DNA of 64,000 nt. Source: CBDDFV01 sp965227335. Lineage in GTDB: Bacteria; Planctomycetota; Phycisphaerae; Phycisphaerales; SM1A02. Shown in pieces: positions 16,039-24,558 of this stretch. A program made the position numbers and the translations under genes. Position 1 is the stretch's first letter. Every line of letters starts with the position of its first letter. The notes beneath the pieces were generated by a model. That model had not been told where the DNA came from and made no database searches. It saw only the letters and a program-made list of their open reading frames with translations. The DNA lies in the NCBI GenBank assembly GCA_965227335.1, contig CBDDFV010000002.1:310001-374000 (forward strand), read 5' to 3'.

Positions 16039-17661
16039 ATGCCGCGCCGCCCACTGACCATGCTCGTGACGCTCCTGGTGCTCGCGTTGGCGACGCCGGC
16101 GCCCGGCGACGGACATTATCTGATCGTCCACCCCCCCGCCCTCGCGGACGCCGCTCGCGCGTGGGCGGACCATCGCGAACGCGACGGCTGGACGACGCAT
16201 CGCTTCGAGCTCGGCCCGGAGACGGATCGTGCGACCATCCGAGCGCAGATCCGTGCGCACCATGCGGCGCACGCGGCGGACGATCCCGACGCGCTGCAGG
16301 TGCTGCTGCTGGGCGATGCGGCCACCGGCGATCCGATGACGAACCTCCCCACGTTCACCTTCGAGAATCGCGACCCGGACCTGATCGGGCGGAACTGCGA
16401 GACGTACACGTCGGATCATCCCTACGCCGTGATCGTCCCGGACGGCGGCGGGCGACCGGCGCTGATCGCGATCGGGCGGGCGCCGGCTCGCGACAACGCC
16501 GCCGCGCTGGCGTTGCTGGAGAAGATCAAACGCTACGAGGCGAGTGAACCGGGCGTGTGGCGTCGGCGGATCAACTACGTCACGAGCGAGGGCGGCTTCG
16601 GCGTGGCGGACGACATTCTCGAGACGATGTTCATTGCGATGGTCGAGCAGGACGTGCCCGCCGCGTTCGACATTGATGTGATCTACGCAAACGCGACGTC
16701 GCGCTACTGTCCGCCGCCGGACGAGGCGGTGACCCGCACCATCAACGCGATGGGAGACGCGTTCCTGTTCAATTACGTCGGCCACGGTTCGTTCACGGCG
16801 TTCGACCGCGGGCCGCTGACAGGTCGCCGCCTCGCGAGCGTGCGCGATCTCGAGACCCTGCCCGTTCGCGAGGGGCGCAACGCGATCGCCTTGCTCACCT
16901 GCTGTTCGTCCGGCGCGTATGCGCTCGGCGACGAGGTCTCGCTGGCGGAAGCAATGCTGTTCGCCCCCGACGGCCCCGTCGGCGTCGTCGGCGGCAGCTG
17001 CATCACGCACCCCTATCCGAACGCCGTGTTCCAGCGCGACTTCACGGTGGCGGCCCTCGACGATGGACACGAGACGCTCGGCGCGGCGTATCGCGCGGCG
17101 ACAGCGTCCCTCACCCGCATCGATCCCGAGGACGCCGCGATCGACGCCGTCGCCTGGCCCATCGCCATGGCGGGCGGCTGGAAGACCACGCTCCGTGATC
17201 ACCGGCGGGAACACGCGCGGCTGTACAACCTGCTCGGCGATCCGGCGCTCCGACTGCAACGCCCTCGGCGCGACGAAGTGACCCTGACGCTCGACGGCGC
17301 CGTCGTCCGGGGCGTCTGTACGCACATCCGGAGCGGACGGGCGGTCGTCACCTTCGAGACTGATCGACGGTCATGTGTGGATGAAGCGGGACTGCGGGCG
17401 ATGCCGGAGCTCATCTACGACCTCCCGGCACAAAAGGTGCACGGACGCGAGGCGTGGATCGAGGCGGCGCGGCACAACGCGGCCCGAGTGAATGAGCGGG
17501 TTCTGGCGCGGACGACGGTCGAGGTGAAGGACGGCCGTTTTGAAGTTGCAACACCAGCCGGGACGCCGTCCAATCGGATCGGCGTCATCAAGGCGTACGT
17601 GACCGGCGACGGCCGGGAAGCGATCGCGGGGACGCGAATTCGCCGCGGCGCGAATCACTGA
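16039..17661 (+). CDS. Secreted C25 (gingipain-like) cysteine peptidase
   Basis: 540 residues with a signal peptide (LTMLVTLLVLALATPAPGDG). The body resembles the caspase-fold catalytic domain of family C25: an N-terminal subdomain with ALQVLLLGDA and a DLIGRNCETYTSDHPYA stretch, then the catalytic histidine in NYVGHGS (H249) and cysteine in LLTCCSSGAYA (C289 most likely, C-x-x-G as in gingipains), followed by SLAEAMLFA. Gingipains cleave after Arg or Lys; specificity here is unknown. The remaining ~160 residues (after HARLYNLLGDPALRLQRP) look like a beta-rich domain. It has no dockerin-like tail, unlike other proteases nearby, and no T9SS tail is seen. Confidence 0.8.
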   Translation: MPRRPLTMLVTLLVLALATPAPGDGHYLIVHPPALADAARAWADHRERDGWTTHRFELGPETDRATIRAQIRAHHAAHAADDPDALQVLLLGDAATGDPMTNLPTFTFENRDPDLIGRNCETYTSDHPYAVIVPDGGGRPALIAIGRAPARDNAAALALLEKIKRYEASEPGVWRRRINYVTSEGGFGVADDILETMFIAMVEQDVPAAFDIDVIYANATSRYCPPPDEAVTRTINAMGDAFLFNYVGHGSFTAFDRGPLTGRRLASVRDLETLPVREGRNAIALLTCCSSGAYALGDEVSLAEAMLFAPDGPVGVVGGSCITHPYPNAVFQRDFTVAALDDGHETLGAAYRAATASLTRIDPEDAAIDAVAWPIAMAGGWKTTLRDHRREHARLYNLLGDPALRLQRPRRDEVTLTLDGAVVRGVCTHIRSGRAVVTFETDRRSCVDEAGLRAMPELIYDLPAQKVHGREAWIEAARHNAARVNERVLARTTVEVKDGRFEVATPAGTPSNRIGVIKAYVTGDGREAIAGTRIRRGANH

Positions 17662-17921
17662 GAATTCTTTTCGTCCTCCGGCGGCGCGTGCAGGGACGGA
17701 CGGCGACAGGACTTGCGCGGGCGCGGTGCGACCGGCGAACAAAAAACGTCGGGGCGGATCTCGCTTTCGTTCGAATCGGGGGCATCGTTAACGTTTGTTT
17801 CTCATTCGGCGCGGCGACGCCCGCTTCGAATCGAACGCGGCGAATAAGGCGCCGCGGACGCGCGGTCCCGGCGCGCTGCTGATCCCGCAACCGAACATCC
17901 GAGAATTCAAGGAGGCGTGCG

Positions 17922-19784
17922 ATGACGGAAGTCATGACGCGATCATGTGCGCGGCGGGCGACGGCGATCGTCGCGACGGTCTGCGCCGGGGCGGCGTGGG
18001 GACAGGGACTGCCCGTCGAGGGCGAGGGGACCGGTCCGGTCGACCGGGCATTGCAACTCGGTCCCGTCCCGGGATTCACAACGGCGTGGCATCCGGCGCC
18101 GGCGATGTCGGCCGCGCCGCTGGGCGCGACGCTGGTGTTCCGGATCATGGCGCCGGAGGCGGCGAAGGTGACGTGGACGGGGGCCATCGAGATCGCCCAC
18201 GAGAAAGGATGGTCAACGGCGACCTGTCCCTTGACGACGCTCGACAAGCAGACGGTGCACGCCACGGTGACGGTCGACGGCGAGACGTTCAGCGACAGCA
18301 TGACGATCGACCCGATGGACGTGGATCCGTCGGTGATCGTGATGGCGCCGATCACGGTGGACGCGACGGCGGTGGTCCCGCCGCCGATGGCGACGCCGGA
18401 ACAACTGAACGACTGGGCGGTGGAGACGTACTTCGGGGGATCGATCGCCGCGATCCGGGCGGCGGGCGAGGGGCGTTGGGTGACGTCGGTGGCGCGCCGG
18501 ATCGCGATGGCGACCGCCGCGACGCCGGTCGATTTCGCGCCGCTCACGGAATGGCGGGTGGACGGGGAGGCGGTGGCGCTGGGCGGGTCGGCCCCGATCA
18601 CGCTGTCGACGCCCGGCCTGCACCGCGTGTCGGCGGGTCCGCCCGCGACGGCGGCGGCCGTGACGATCGAAACCTACGCGGCGGCGATCGAGCGACGCAC
18701 CCGGAGCGACTTCGCCGTCGACGGCGTCTCGATTCCGGAGGACGTGCGGACGGCGTTCGAGGTGGTGACGACGCCGCCGGGATACGAGGATCAGGTGACC
18801 TGGCTCGCCGCGACGAAGTACGGGAGTGCAGTCCCGACGATGGGGGCCGGGGCCGCGTTCGAGGCGGTGTTCCAGGCGACATACGGTCCGTGGCCGACGG
18901 GCGGCGCGTGGCAATGGCTGGGCGTTCGCGCCGACAACGCAACGCAGGGTCAGGACCAGAAGACGTGCGGCGCCGATTCGTTCTGCGAATCCGACACGCA
19001 GTGCGTGTTCTTCGGCATCGACAACGCATCGCTCGGCGCGGCGACGCTGTCCCTGAACGAGGACTGCAATCTGGTCATCAGCAACATCGGCAGCAGCGGC
19101 AAGGACGGCGTGGTGCAGACCGGGCTCTCGAGCACGCAGATGGTGACCGGACTCGCGTGTCCGAACTTCGCGGCCTCGATCGAAGGGACGTCGGCTCTGG
19201 TCAACATGATCGGCGACATCGGCCTCATCTCGACGTTCACCGCCGAGAACGTGAACGGGCAGATGGTCGTCGCGCAAGGCGATTTCTCGCCCGTGGGCGC
19301 GACGAGCTACACGGTGCAGGTCATGCTGGGCGAGCAGATGATCGCGGAGTTCCCGGGTCTGCCGAAGGCGATCATCCAGTTCCCGGCCGTCGACCTGGAG
19401 GAGATCGACTGCCTGATCGAACCGGAGTGCCACATCTCGTTTGATCTGACGATGCCGGTTCCGATCCAGGTGATCGGCGGCGGCGCGCTGCCGATGGCGG
19501 ACGTGGTGTGGATCATCGCGGAGAACCCGACGCTGAACCCGACCGTGCAGACGGCGATCGAGAACTTCTTCGCGAACACCGGCGACATCGAGATGACGTT
19601 CCAGTATGCGGGTCCGGCGACGTGCGGCTTCGACAATCTCAACAGCTGCTTCATGCCGCACCCCGGCCCCGGGTGCCAGCAACTGTTGTGCTGCGGCGCG
19701 GTCTGCGAGATCGACCCGTTCTGCTGCGACGTGGCGTGGGACCAGATGTGCGTCGATCTGGCGCTGGAGATCTGCGTTCCGTGA
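17922..19784 (+). CDS. Secreted protein of unknown function with C-terminal cysteine module
   Basis: 620 residues. A strong AAGGAGG site lies 6 bases before ATG 17922, and a signal peptide follows (RATAIVATVCAGAAWGQ). The long middle part is beta-rich with no domain I recognise. An internal Cys-containing stretch, KTCGADSFCESDTQCVFFG, may carry disulfides. The C-terminal ~45 residues are a cysteine module (PGPGCQQLLCCGAVC, then DPFCCDVAWDQMC) that also occurs in the FG-GAP protein at 8021-10471 and the protein at 62258-64000. The gene is convergent with the module protein at 19825. Function unknown; a structural or adhesive exported protein is likely. Confidence 0.7.
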   Translation: MTEVMTRSCARRATAIVATVCAGAAWGQGLPVEGEGTGPVDRALQLGPVPGFTTAWHPAPAMSAAPLGATLVFRIMAPEAAKVTWTGAIEIAHEKGWSTATCPLTTLDKQTVHATVTVDGETFSDSMTIDPMDVDPSVIVMAPITVDATAVVPPPMATPEQLNDWAVETYFGGSIAAIRAAGEGRWVTSVARRIAMATAATPVDFAPLTEWRVDGEAVALGGSAPITLSTPGLHRVSAGPPATAAAVTIETYAAAIERRTRSDFAVDGVSIPEDVRTAFEVVTTPPGYEDQVTWLAATKYGSAVPTMGAGAAFEAVFQATYGPWPTGGAWQWLGVRADNATQGQDQKTCGADSFCESDTQCVFFGIDNASLGAATLSLNEDCNLVISNIGSSGKDGVVQTGLSSTQMVTGLACPNFAASIEGTSALVNMIGDIGLISTFTAENVNGQMVVAQGDFSPVGATSYTVQVMLGEQMIAEFPGLPKAIIQFPAVDLEEIDCLIEPECHISFDLTMPVPIQVIGGGALPMADVVWIIAENPTLNPTVQTAIENFFANTGDIEMTFQYAGPATCGFDNLNSCFMPHPGPGCQQLLCCGAVCEIDPFCCDVAWDQMCVDLALEICVP

Positions 19785-19824
19785 CGATGGCGGGCGGCGG
19801 ACGGCTGGCCGGCCGCGCGGTCGG

Positions 19825-20913
19825 TCAGCCGTCCGGACGGCAGGCGAGGGTGACCCGATACTGATTCTGTTCGCTGTCGCAGGGGAAGCCCTCGAAGACA
19901 TCGGTCGCCACGAACACGGCGTAGGTTCCGGCCGGCAGTTCCGCTTCGGCGACGCCGGGGACGCCTGGCGCGGAGGCGCCCGGCGTGCCCACGACCACCG
20001 GGGCGCAGGCCTTGATGCCGTCGACAAGAAACACGACGCCGGTGAAGTCGGATTCGAGCGTCGCGGTCAGTCCGCCGCCCGTCCACTCCACGATGTACCA
20101 GTCGACATCACGCGTCCCGCCGTCGGCCCACGCCGTCCCGCATCGCGTATCGCCGCAGAAGATGACATCGGTGAAGGGGTTGGGCGTGGACGAACAGCCG
20201 CCGTTCGTGTCGGACCCGCATTCCTCCGCCTCGATGATGTCGCCCGGCTGGCACGCGACCGCGGCGGGCGGCGCGCAGCCCCAGTTCGCCAGCAGCGCGG
20301 CGAGATCCTCGGGGCCGTACGTCCCCCACGCGGCGAGCAGGATGGCGAGATCGCTGGCCGTCACGTCGCAGTCGCCGTCGAGATCCCACAGGCACTCGCA
20401 CCCCGCGTTGCATTCAACGTGCACCCGATACTGCGTCAGGCCCTCGTCACACGGGTACCCGTCAAAGATCCCGCCGTTCTCGTCGCCAAGGGACACGAAG
20501 ACGACGTAGAAGCCCGCGGGCAGGACCGCCTGCGCGACGCCCGGCGTTCCCGCGGTTGCGTATCCCTCGGCGACGACGGACGGCGCGCACAACTCCGCGT
20601 TCTCGACGAGGAACACCACGCCGGGGAACTCCGACTCGAGCGTCGCCCGGAGTACGCCGCCGGGGTGGTCGAGTCCGTACCAGTCCGTGTCGCGGGTCCC
20701 GCCGTCGGCGAACGCCGTCGCGCACCACGTCTGGTCGCACAGAATGTCGGAGAACTGGTCCGGATCGCCGCACGACCCCTCGAGATCCTGACCGCACAAC
20801 TCGATCGCGATGTTGTCGCCGACCTCGCAGGTCACCGGGCGGGGCTGCGCCGTGGCGACGCTCGCAAGCAGCGCCGACGTGAACATGGCCAATGGACGCA
20901 GGCGGTGTGACAT
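19825..20913 (-). CDS. Secreted protein with two RDxDWY modules around a dockerin-like segment
   Basis: 362 residues starting at 20913 (GGAG 8 bases upstream), with signal peptide MSHRLRPLAMFTSALLASVATAQ. Two related modules of about 130 residues make up the protein. The first has IELCGQDLEGSC, GTRDTDWYGLDH, LESEFPGVVFLV; the second has CGSDTNGGC, GTRDVDWYIVEW, LESDFTGVVFLVDG. Between them lies a dockerin-like segment (DLDGDCDVTASDLAILLAAW, then LAALLANWG), an unusual internal position. The modules look like beta-sandwich pre-peptidase C-terminal (PPC)-like domains, an inference from strand pattern. No enzyme motif is seen. Similar modules occur at 8300-8670 and 62345-62800. Confidence 0.75.
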   Translation of the reverse strand: MSHRLRPLAMFTSALLASVATAQPRPVTCEVGDNIAIELCGQDLEGSCGDPDQFSDILCDQTWCATAFADGGTRDTDWYGLDHPGGVLRATLESEFPGVVFLVENAELCAPSVVAEGYATAGTPGVAQAVLPAGFYVVFVSLGDENGGIFDGYPCDEGLTQYRVHVECNAGCECLWDLDGDCDVTASDLAILLAAWGTYGPEDLAALLANWGCAPPAAVACQPGDIIEAEECGSDTNGGCSSTPNPFTDVIFCGDTRCGTAWADGGTRDVDWYIVEWTGGGLTATLESDFTGVVFLVDGIKACAPVVVGTPGASAPGVPGVAEAELPAGTYAVFVATDVFEGFPCDSEQNQYRVTLACRPDG

Positions 20914-20981
20914 GACGGATTCTCCGGAGGGCGCGACACGGACGCCCCTATCCTCGCGGCCCGGGAAACGACCCGCAACAG

Positions 20982-21015
20982 AAAACACCCCCGAGGTGGA
21001 GAGACCTCGAGGGTG
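20982..21015 (-). terminator. Minus-strand terminator hairpin without an obvious upstream gene
   Basis: On the minus strand CACCCTCGAGGT pairs with ACCTCGGGGGTG (one U-G wobble, 6-base loop), followed by TTTT. It lies before the start of the gene at 19825-20913. It is more than 200 bases past the terminator of the S8 gene and has no open frame of its own to end. Confidence 0.7.
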
Positions 21016-21247
21016 CGGAGGAGAGAGAGGAGATCAAACGCGCAGAGCGCGTGAGTGGAGAGTCTGTTCGGCCGTGGGCGAATCGTCCCGGAGTCGCGAA
21101 CGCCGTCATTCCCGGACGCCGTTCATCTCTGTATTCGCCCCAAACCGCCCGACGGTTTCGCCGAGACGGCCGGGCTTCCGGCATTCATCAAACGCCGCGA
21201 ATCGGTCGGGTATTGCGAGGCGGGGGGCAGGAAAAGCCCGACCGGTC
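21016..21247. other. Non-coding stretch between two minus-strand terminators
   Basis: No convincing coding frame. On the minus strand it holds a small hairpin, ACGCGC-TCT-GCGCGT (near 21040), and a pyrimidine-rich tract just before the 20982-21015 terminator. It could encode a small RNA or be a leader for the gene at 20913; neither is shown. Confidence 0.3.
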
Positions 21248-21279
21248 AAAAAACGCCCCTGGCGCGAGCGCCAGGGGCG
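21248..21279 (-). terminator. Strong intrinsic terminator of the S8 protease gene
   Basis: A near-perfect 11-12 bp GC stem (21254-21265 with 21268-21279) is followed on the minus strand by TTTTTT. It lies 54 bases past the stop of the subtilase gene. Confidence 0.92.
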
Positions 21280-21332
21280 GGTATCGGTCGGGCATTGACC
21301 TCGTTTCGCCAGCCGGATCCGGGGCGAAAGAA

Positions 21333-24300
21333 TCAGCTCCAGGCCGCGAGCAGCAGGGCCAGATCGCCCGCCCCCACCACGCCGTCGCCGTCCAGATCGA
21401 CCGCGGGATCATCCGAACCCCACGCCCCGAGGAGGATCGCGAGGTCGGCGGGATCGACATCGCCGTCGCCGTCGAGGTCGGCGTCCGGGACGGGATCCTC
21501 ACAGACGAACCGCTCGATCAGCAGGTCGTCGACCGCGGCCTCCACCAGCGACCCCTCGCCCTCGTCCGAGGCGATGAACCGCAGCCGCATCTGGCTCGTC
21601 GGCGCGATCACGTCGCCGACGACGAACGCATGCCGGATCCAGCCGCCCGACGTGCCGTCGCCCGCCGGACCCACCGTCTCCACATTCGTCCACGTGACGC
21701 CGCCGTCATTCGAAACATCCACGACGAACACATCCGCGTTCGGCGCGGCGCCCGCGGTGTTGGAGTACCACCGCCAGTAACTGACGACCGCATCCGCGTC
21801 GTCAGCGAGATCGAACACCGGCGACCGCAACGTCGTGGCGCCCCCGTCGACGTCCGCTTCGCCGAGGGCGCCGCCGGGCGACCCCTGGCCGGTCACGAAG
21901 CACTGCACGCCGGGATCAGGCGTGTGGTCGTCCTCCGGCTGGGCGCCCGTGCCGATGGGATCGACGCGCGTCCACACGCCGGTCGTCGCATCATCGCCCG
22001 GCGCGCCGACCGTCCAGCCGCTGTCCGCTTCGAGCGTGTCGCTCAGCACGGTTTCGTCGACGCCGACGATCGGCGTATACACCGACATCGGCGCATCGGC
22101 GGGACTCGTCACCACGCCGGACATCTCGCCCGCCGCCGCGACGTAGTACTCGAGCGTCGTCGCGCACGACACGCCCGGCAGCGTCGCCTCGTACAGGCTG
22201 TCGCCGAGCGGCGTCAGCGGCGTTTCGACGAACGGACCGCCGTCCAGTCGGTAGGCCAGCACCGCGGAGCCGTCGACCACGACGTCGTTGACGACGGTCA
22301 CCGCCACGTCGAACGACGTCGGCGTGGCGGGCGGGACCTGCAGGACCGGGCCGTCCGCGAGCGCGATCGACGCAGCGACGAGGTTCGGCGACGCCGCGAG
22401 CGACACTGTCTGCGGCCCCTCGGGAATCGAGAAGCCGACGATCTCAATCGCGTACACGCCGGACGGCGGGTCCGCGATGACGACCTGTTCGATGTTGTTG
22501 ACGCGGTCGGGCCCGACGGCGACGGCGGCGAAATCCGGCGCGCCGGGGTTCAGCGTCAGCGGGAAGGCGGTCCCGTTCGGTCCGACGACGCGAAGGTCCA
22601 CATCGTTGACGAGCGCGTTGACCACGTTGGGCGCCGCGGGAAAATCGTCCCAGGCGATCGTCACCCGCAGTTCCGCATCGCCCGGTTCGACGGTGACGGG
22701 GAAGCTGACGACATCGTCCTGGCCCACCGCGGTCTCGATGAAGTGCCCGGTCCGCATGAAGTCGACCGCATCGCGGACCTGGACGAGGCCGTAGCCGGTC
22801 TTGTAGTCCGGGCCGGGGGCTTCGAGGTCCTTGGCGGTGTGGATGAACAGCGTCTTCATCGTGGACGGCAGGAAGTCGGGACGACCGGGGAACTGGGCGC
22901 GAAAGTCTTCGAGCAGGAGCGCCGCCGCGCCGGCCACGGTGGGCGACGCCATGGACGTCCCGCACTTGACGTTGTAGCCGCCGCCGGACGACGTCGAGGT
23001 GACGCCGTTGTCGCCGTTGGACTGGCAGCCGGGGGCGGAGAGATCGGGTTTGATCCGCCCGTCATCGGCGGGGCCCCAGCTCGTGAACGAGGTGACGGAG
23101 TCGTCGTTGCTGTTCATGGCGCCGACGGTGAGATGGTTCTTCGCGCAGGCGGGGGGCGCCGTCGTGAAGTACGTATCGCCGCAGTTGTCGGACTGGCGTT
23201 CGTTCCCGTTGGCCCAGACGATGCGGATCACATCGCCGAGTCCGCCGCGGACGATGCTGTCGATGATCGATGAGGTGAGACCGTAGTCGCCCGTGATCTC
23301 GCACGGGAAGCCGTTGGTCGCGGTGTTCGTGCCGATGGAGTTGTTGGCGATCACCGCCCCGTGGTTGTTGATCGCGTCGCCGTAGTCGGCCTCGATGTCG
23401 CCGGGGTTGGAGTAGAGGAAGATCTCGCCCCCGCTCCACTGGAAGCCGTACGACTCCAGCTGCACGTTCGGGGCCATGCCCCGCTGGACGCCGCCGGAAT
23501 TCGAACCGTCGCCGCCGATCGTGCCGGAGACGTGCGTCCCGTGATCGCTCAGACCATCGCCGTCCCGCACGGTGAGCCGCCCGCCGAAGTCCGCATGACT
23601 CGCAAGCGCCACGCCGCCGTCGTACACCATCACCGTGACGCCCGAGCCGTCCAGCCCGTACGGCGCGGCCTGCGCGACGTCCGCCTGGATCGCCACGCGG
23701 TTCTGTGCGTTCATCGTGCTGAACTGCGGCAGCGGCGGCTCGATCCACTGCACCGCATCCGACGCGGCGAGCGTCTCGATCGCACCACGGGGCGCTTCGA
23801 TCAGAAACCCGTTCACCGTCCGGAGGTCCGTCCGCACCACGGCCCCGTTCATCTGGAGCGTCGCGAGCGCCGAGGCCGCCGGAACGTCGCGATGGAACAG
23901 GACATTCGCCGCGACGATCGTTTCGGCGTCGTTGTTCGCACCGCCCGCCGCGACGATCGCCCAGTCGGGCGCGGGGGCCGGCGCGTCGAGGAAGAGCGGA
24001 TGCAGCCGAAGCGCGGGATCGATCGGCCGGACGGTGCGGATCGGGGCGGCGGCGACGGCGCGGGGTGCGTCGAGATCCGCCGCGCGAACCGTGGCGAACC
24101 ACGCGTTTCGTCCGAGGGGGGTGATGAGCGTCACGCCGTGGGCGCGAAGGGCGTCGCGTTGGTCGGGGGTCACGGCGGCGTCGAACTCGAGCAGCACCCG
24201 CTGGACGGGATCGACCGTGGTCGCGTCGCGGAGGGCGTCGCGTTGTTCGGCCGGGGTCATGACGGCGGGGGCCTGGGCGGCGATCTGCGTCGCTGCATCG

Positions 24301-24401
24301 GCGCGCCACTCGACCCGGTCGGGGGCGGGAGCCGGGGCTGGCGCCGCGTGGGCGGCGGTGAGGATGAGGGTCGAGGCCGAGAGGAGAGCGGCGATGGTCA
24401 T
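21333..24401 (-). CDS. Secreted S8 subtilisin-like serine protease with beta modules and dockerin-like tail
   Basis: 1022 residues; start 24401 gives signal peptide MTIAALLSASTLILTAAHA. Residues ~20-220 look like a propeptide/prodomain. The S8 catalytic domain shows the triad D261 (VMVYDGG), H287 (SDHGTHVSGT) and S483 (CGTSMASPTVAGAA). Downstream is a P-domain/FN3-like beta region (FPVTVEPGDAELRVTIAWDD). A MAM-like module follows (ADAVVSYWRWYSNTAGA, SNDGGVTWTNVETVGPAG), also found in the metallopeptidase at 37694. The C-terminus is a dockerin-like tail (DLDGDGDVDPADLAILLGAW, then LALLLAAWS). It probably acts outside the cell as a broad protease. A strong terminator follows. Confidence 0.9.
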   Translation of the reverse strand: MTIAALLSASTLILTAAHAAPAPAPAPDRVEWRADAATQIAAQAPAVMTPAEQRDALRDATTVDPVQRVLLEFDAAVTPDQRDALRAHGVTLITPLGRNAWFATVRAADLDAPRAVAAAPIRTVRPIDPALRLHPLFLDAPAPAPDWAIVAAGGANNDAETIVAANVLFHRDVPAASALATLQMNGAVVRTDLRTVNGFLIEAPRGAIETLAASDAVQWIEPPLPQFSTMNAQNRVAIQADVAQAAPYGLDGSGVTVMVYDGGVALASHADFGGRLTVRDGDGLSDHGTHVSGTIGGDGSNSGGVQRGMAPNVQLESYGFQWSGGEIFLYSNPGDIEADYGDAINNHGAVIANNSIGTNTATNGFPCEITGDYGLTSSIIDSIVRGGLGDVIRIVWANGNERQSDNCGDTYFTTAPPACAKNHLTVGAMNSNDDSVTSFTSWGPADDGRIKPDLSAPGCQSNGDNGVTSTSSGGGYNVKCGTSMASPTVAGAAALLLEDFRAQFPGRPDFLPSTMKTLFIHTAKDLEAPGPDYKTGYGLVQVRDAVDFMRTGHFIETAVGQDDVVSFPVTVEPGDAELRVTIAWDDFPAAPNVVNALVNDVDLRVVGPNGTAFPLTLNPGAPDFAAVAVGPDRVNNIEQVVIADPPSGVYAIEIVGFSIPEGPQTVSLAASPNLVAASIALADGPVLQVPPATPTSFDVAVTVVNDVVVDGSAVLAYRLDGGPFVETPLTPLGDSLYEATLPGVSCATTLEYYVAAAGEMSGVVTSPADAPMSVYTPIVGVDETVLSDTLEADSGWTVGAPGDDATTGVWTRVDPIGTGAQPEDDHTPDPGVQCFVTGQGSPGGALGEADVDGGATTLRSPVFDLADDADAVVSYWRWYSNTAGAAPNADVFVVDVSNDGGVTWTNVETVGPAGDGTSGGWIRHAFVVGDVIAPTSQMRLRFIASDEGEGSLVEAAVDDLLIERFVCEDPVPDADLDGDGDVDPADLAILLGAWGSDDPAVDLDGDGVVGAGDLALLLAAWS

Positions 24402-24499
24402 GGGGGGATCTCCGGGCTCGGCGGCCGTCGAGGGGATCGGCGGCCGCGCGGGGTCGAACATCGGGATGTTTCCGGGCGTGTCCGGGGGGTCGGATTATG

Positions 24500-24526
24500 A
24501 AAGCCCCCGGCGCGACGGCCGGGGGC
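24500..24526 (-). terminator. Intrinsic terminator of the FG-GAP gene at 24559
   Basis: GCCCCCGGC (24503-24511) pairs with GCCGGGGGC (24518-24526); the minus-strand tail is TTTC. It lies about 30 bases past the stop codon. Confidence 0.75.
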
Positions 24527-24558
24527 GTGGAGTCAGGTTGTCGGACCTCGGTCCGGGA

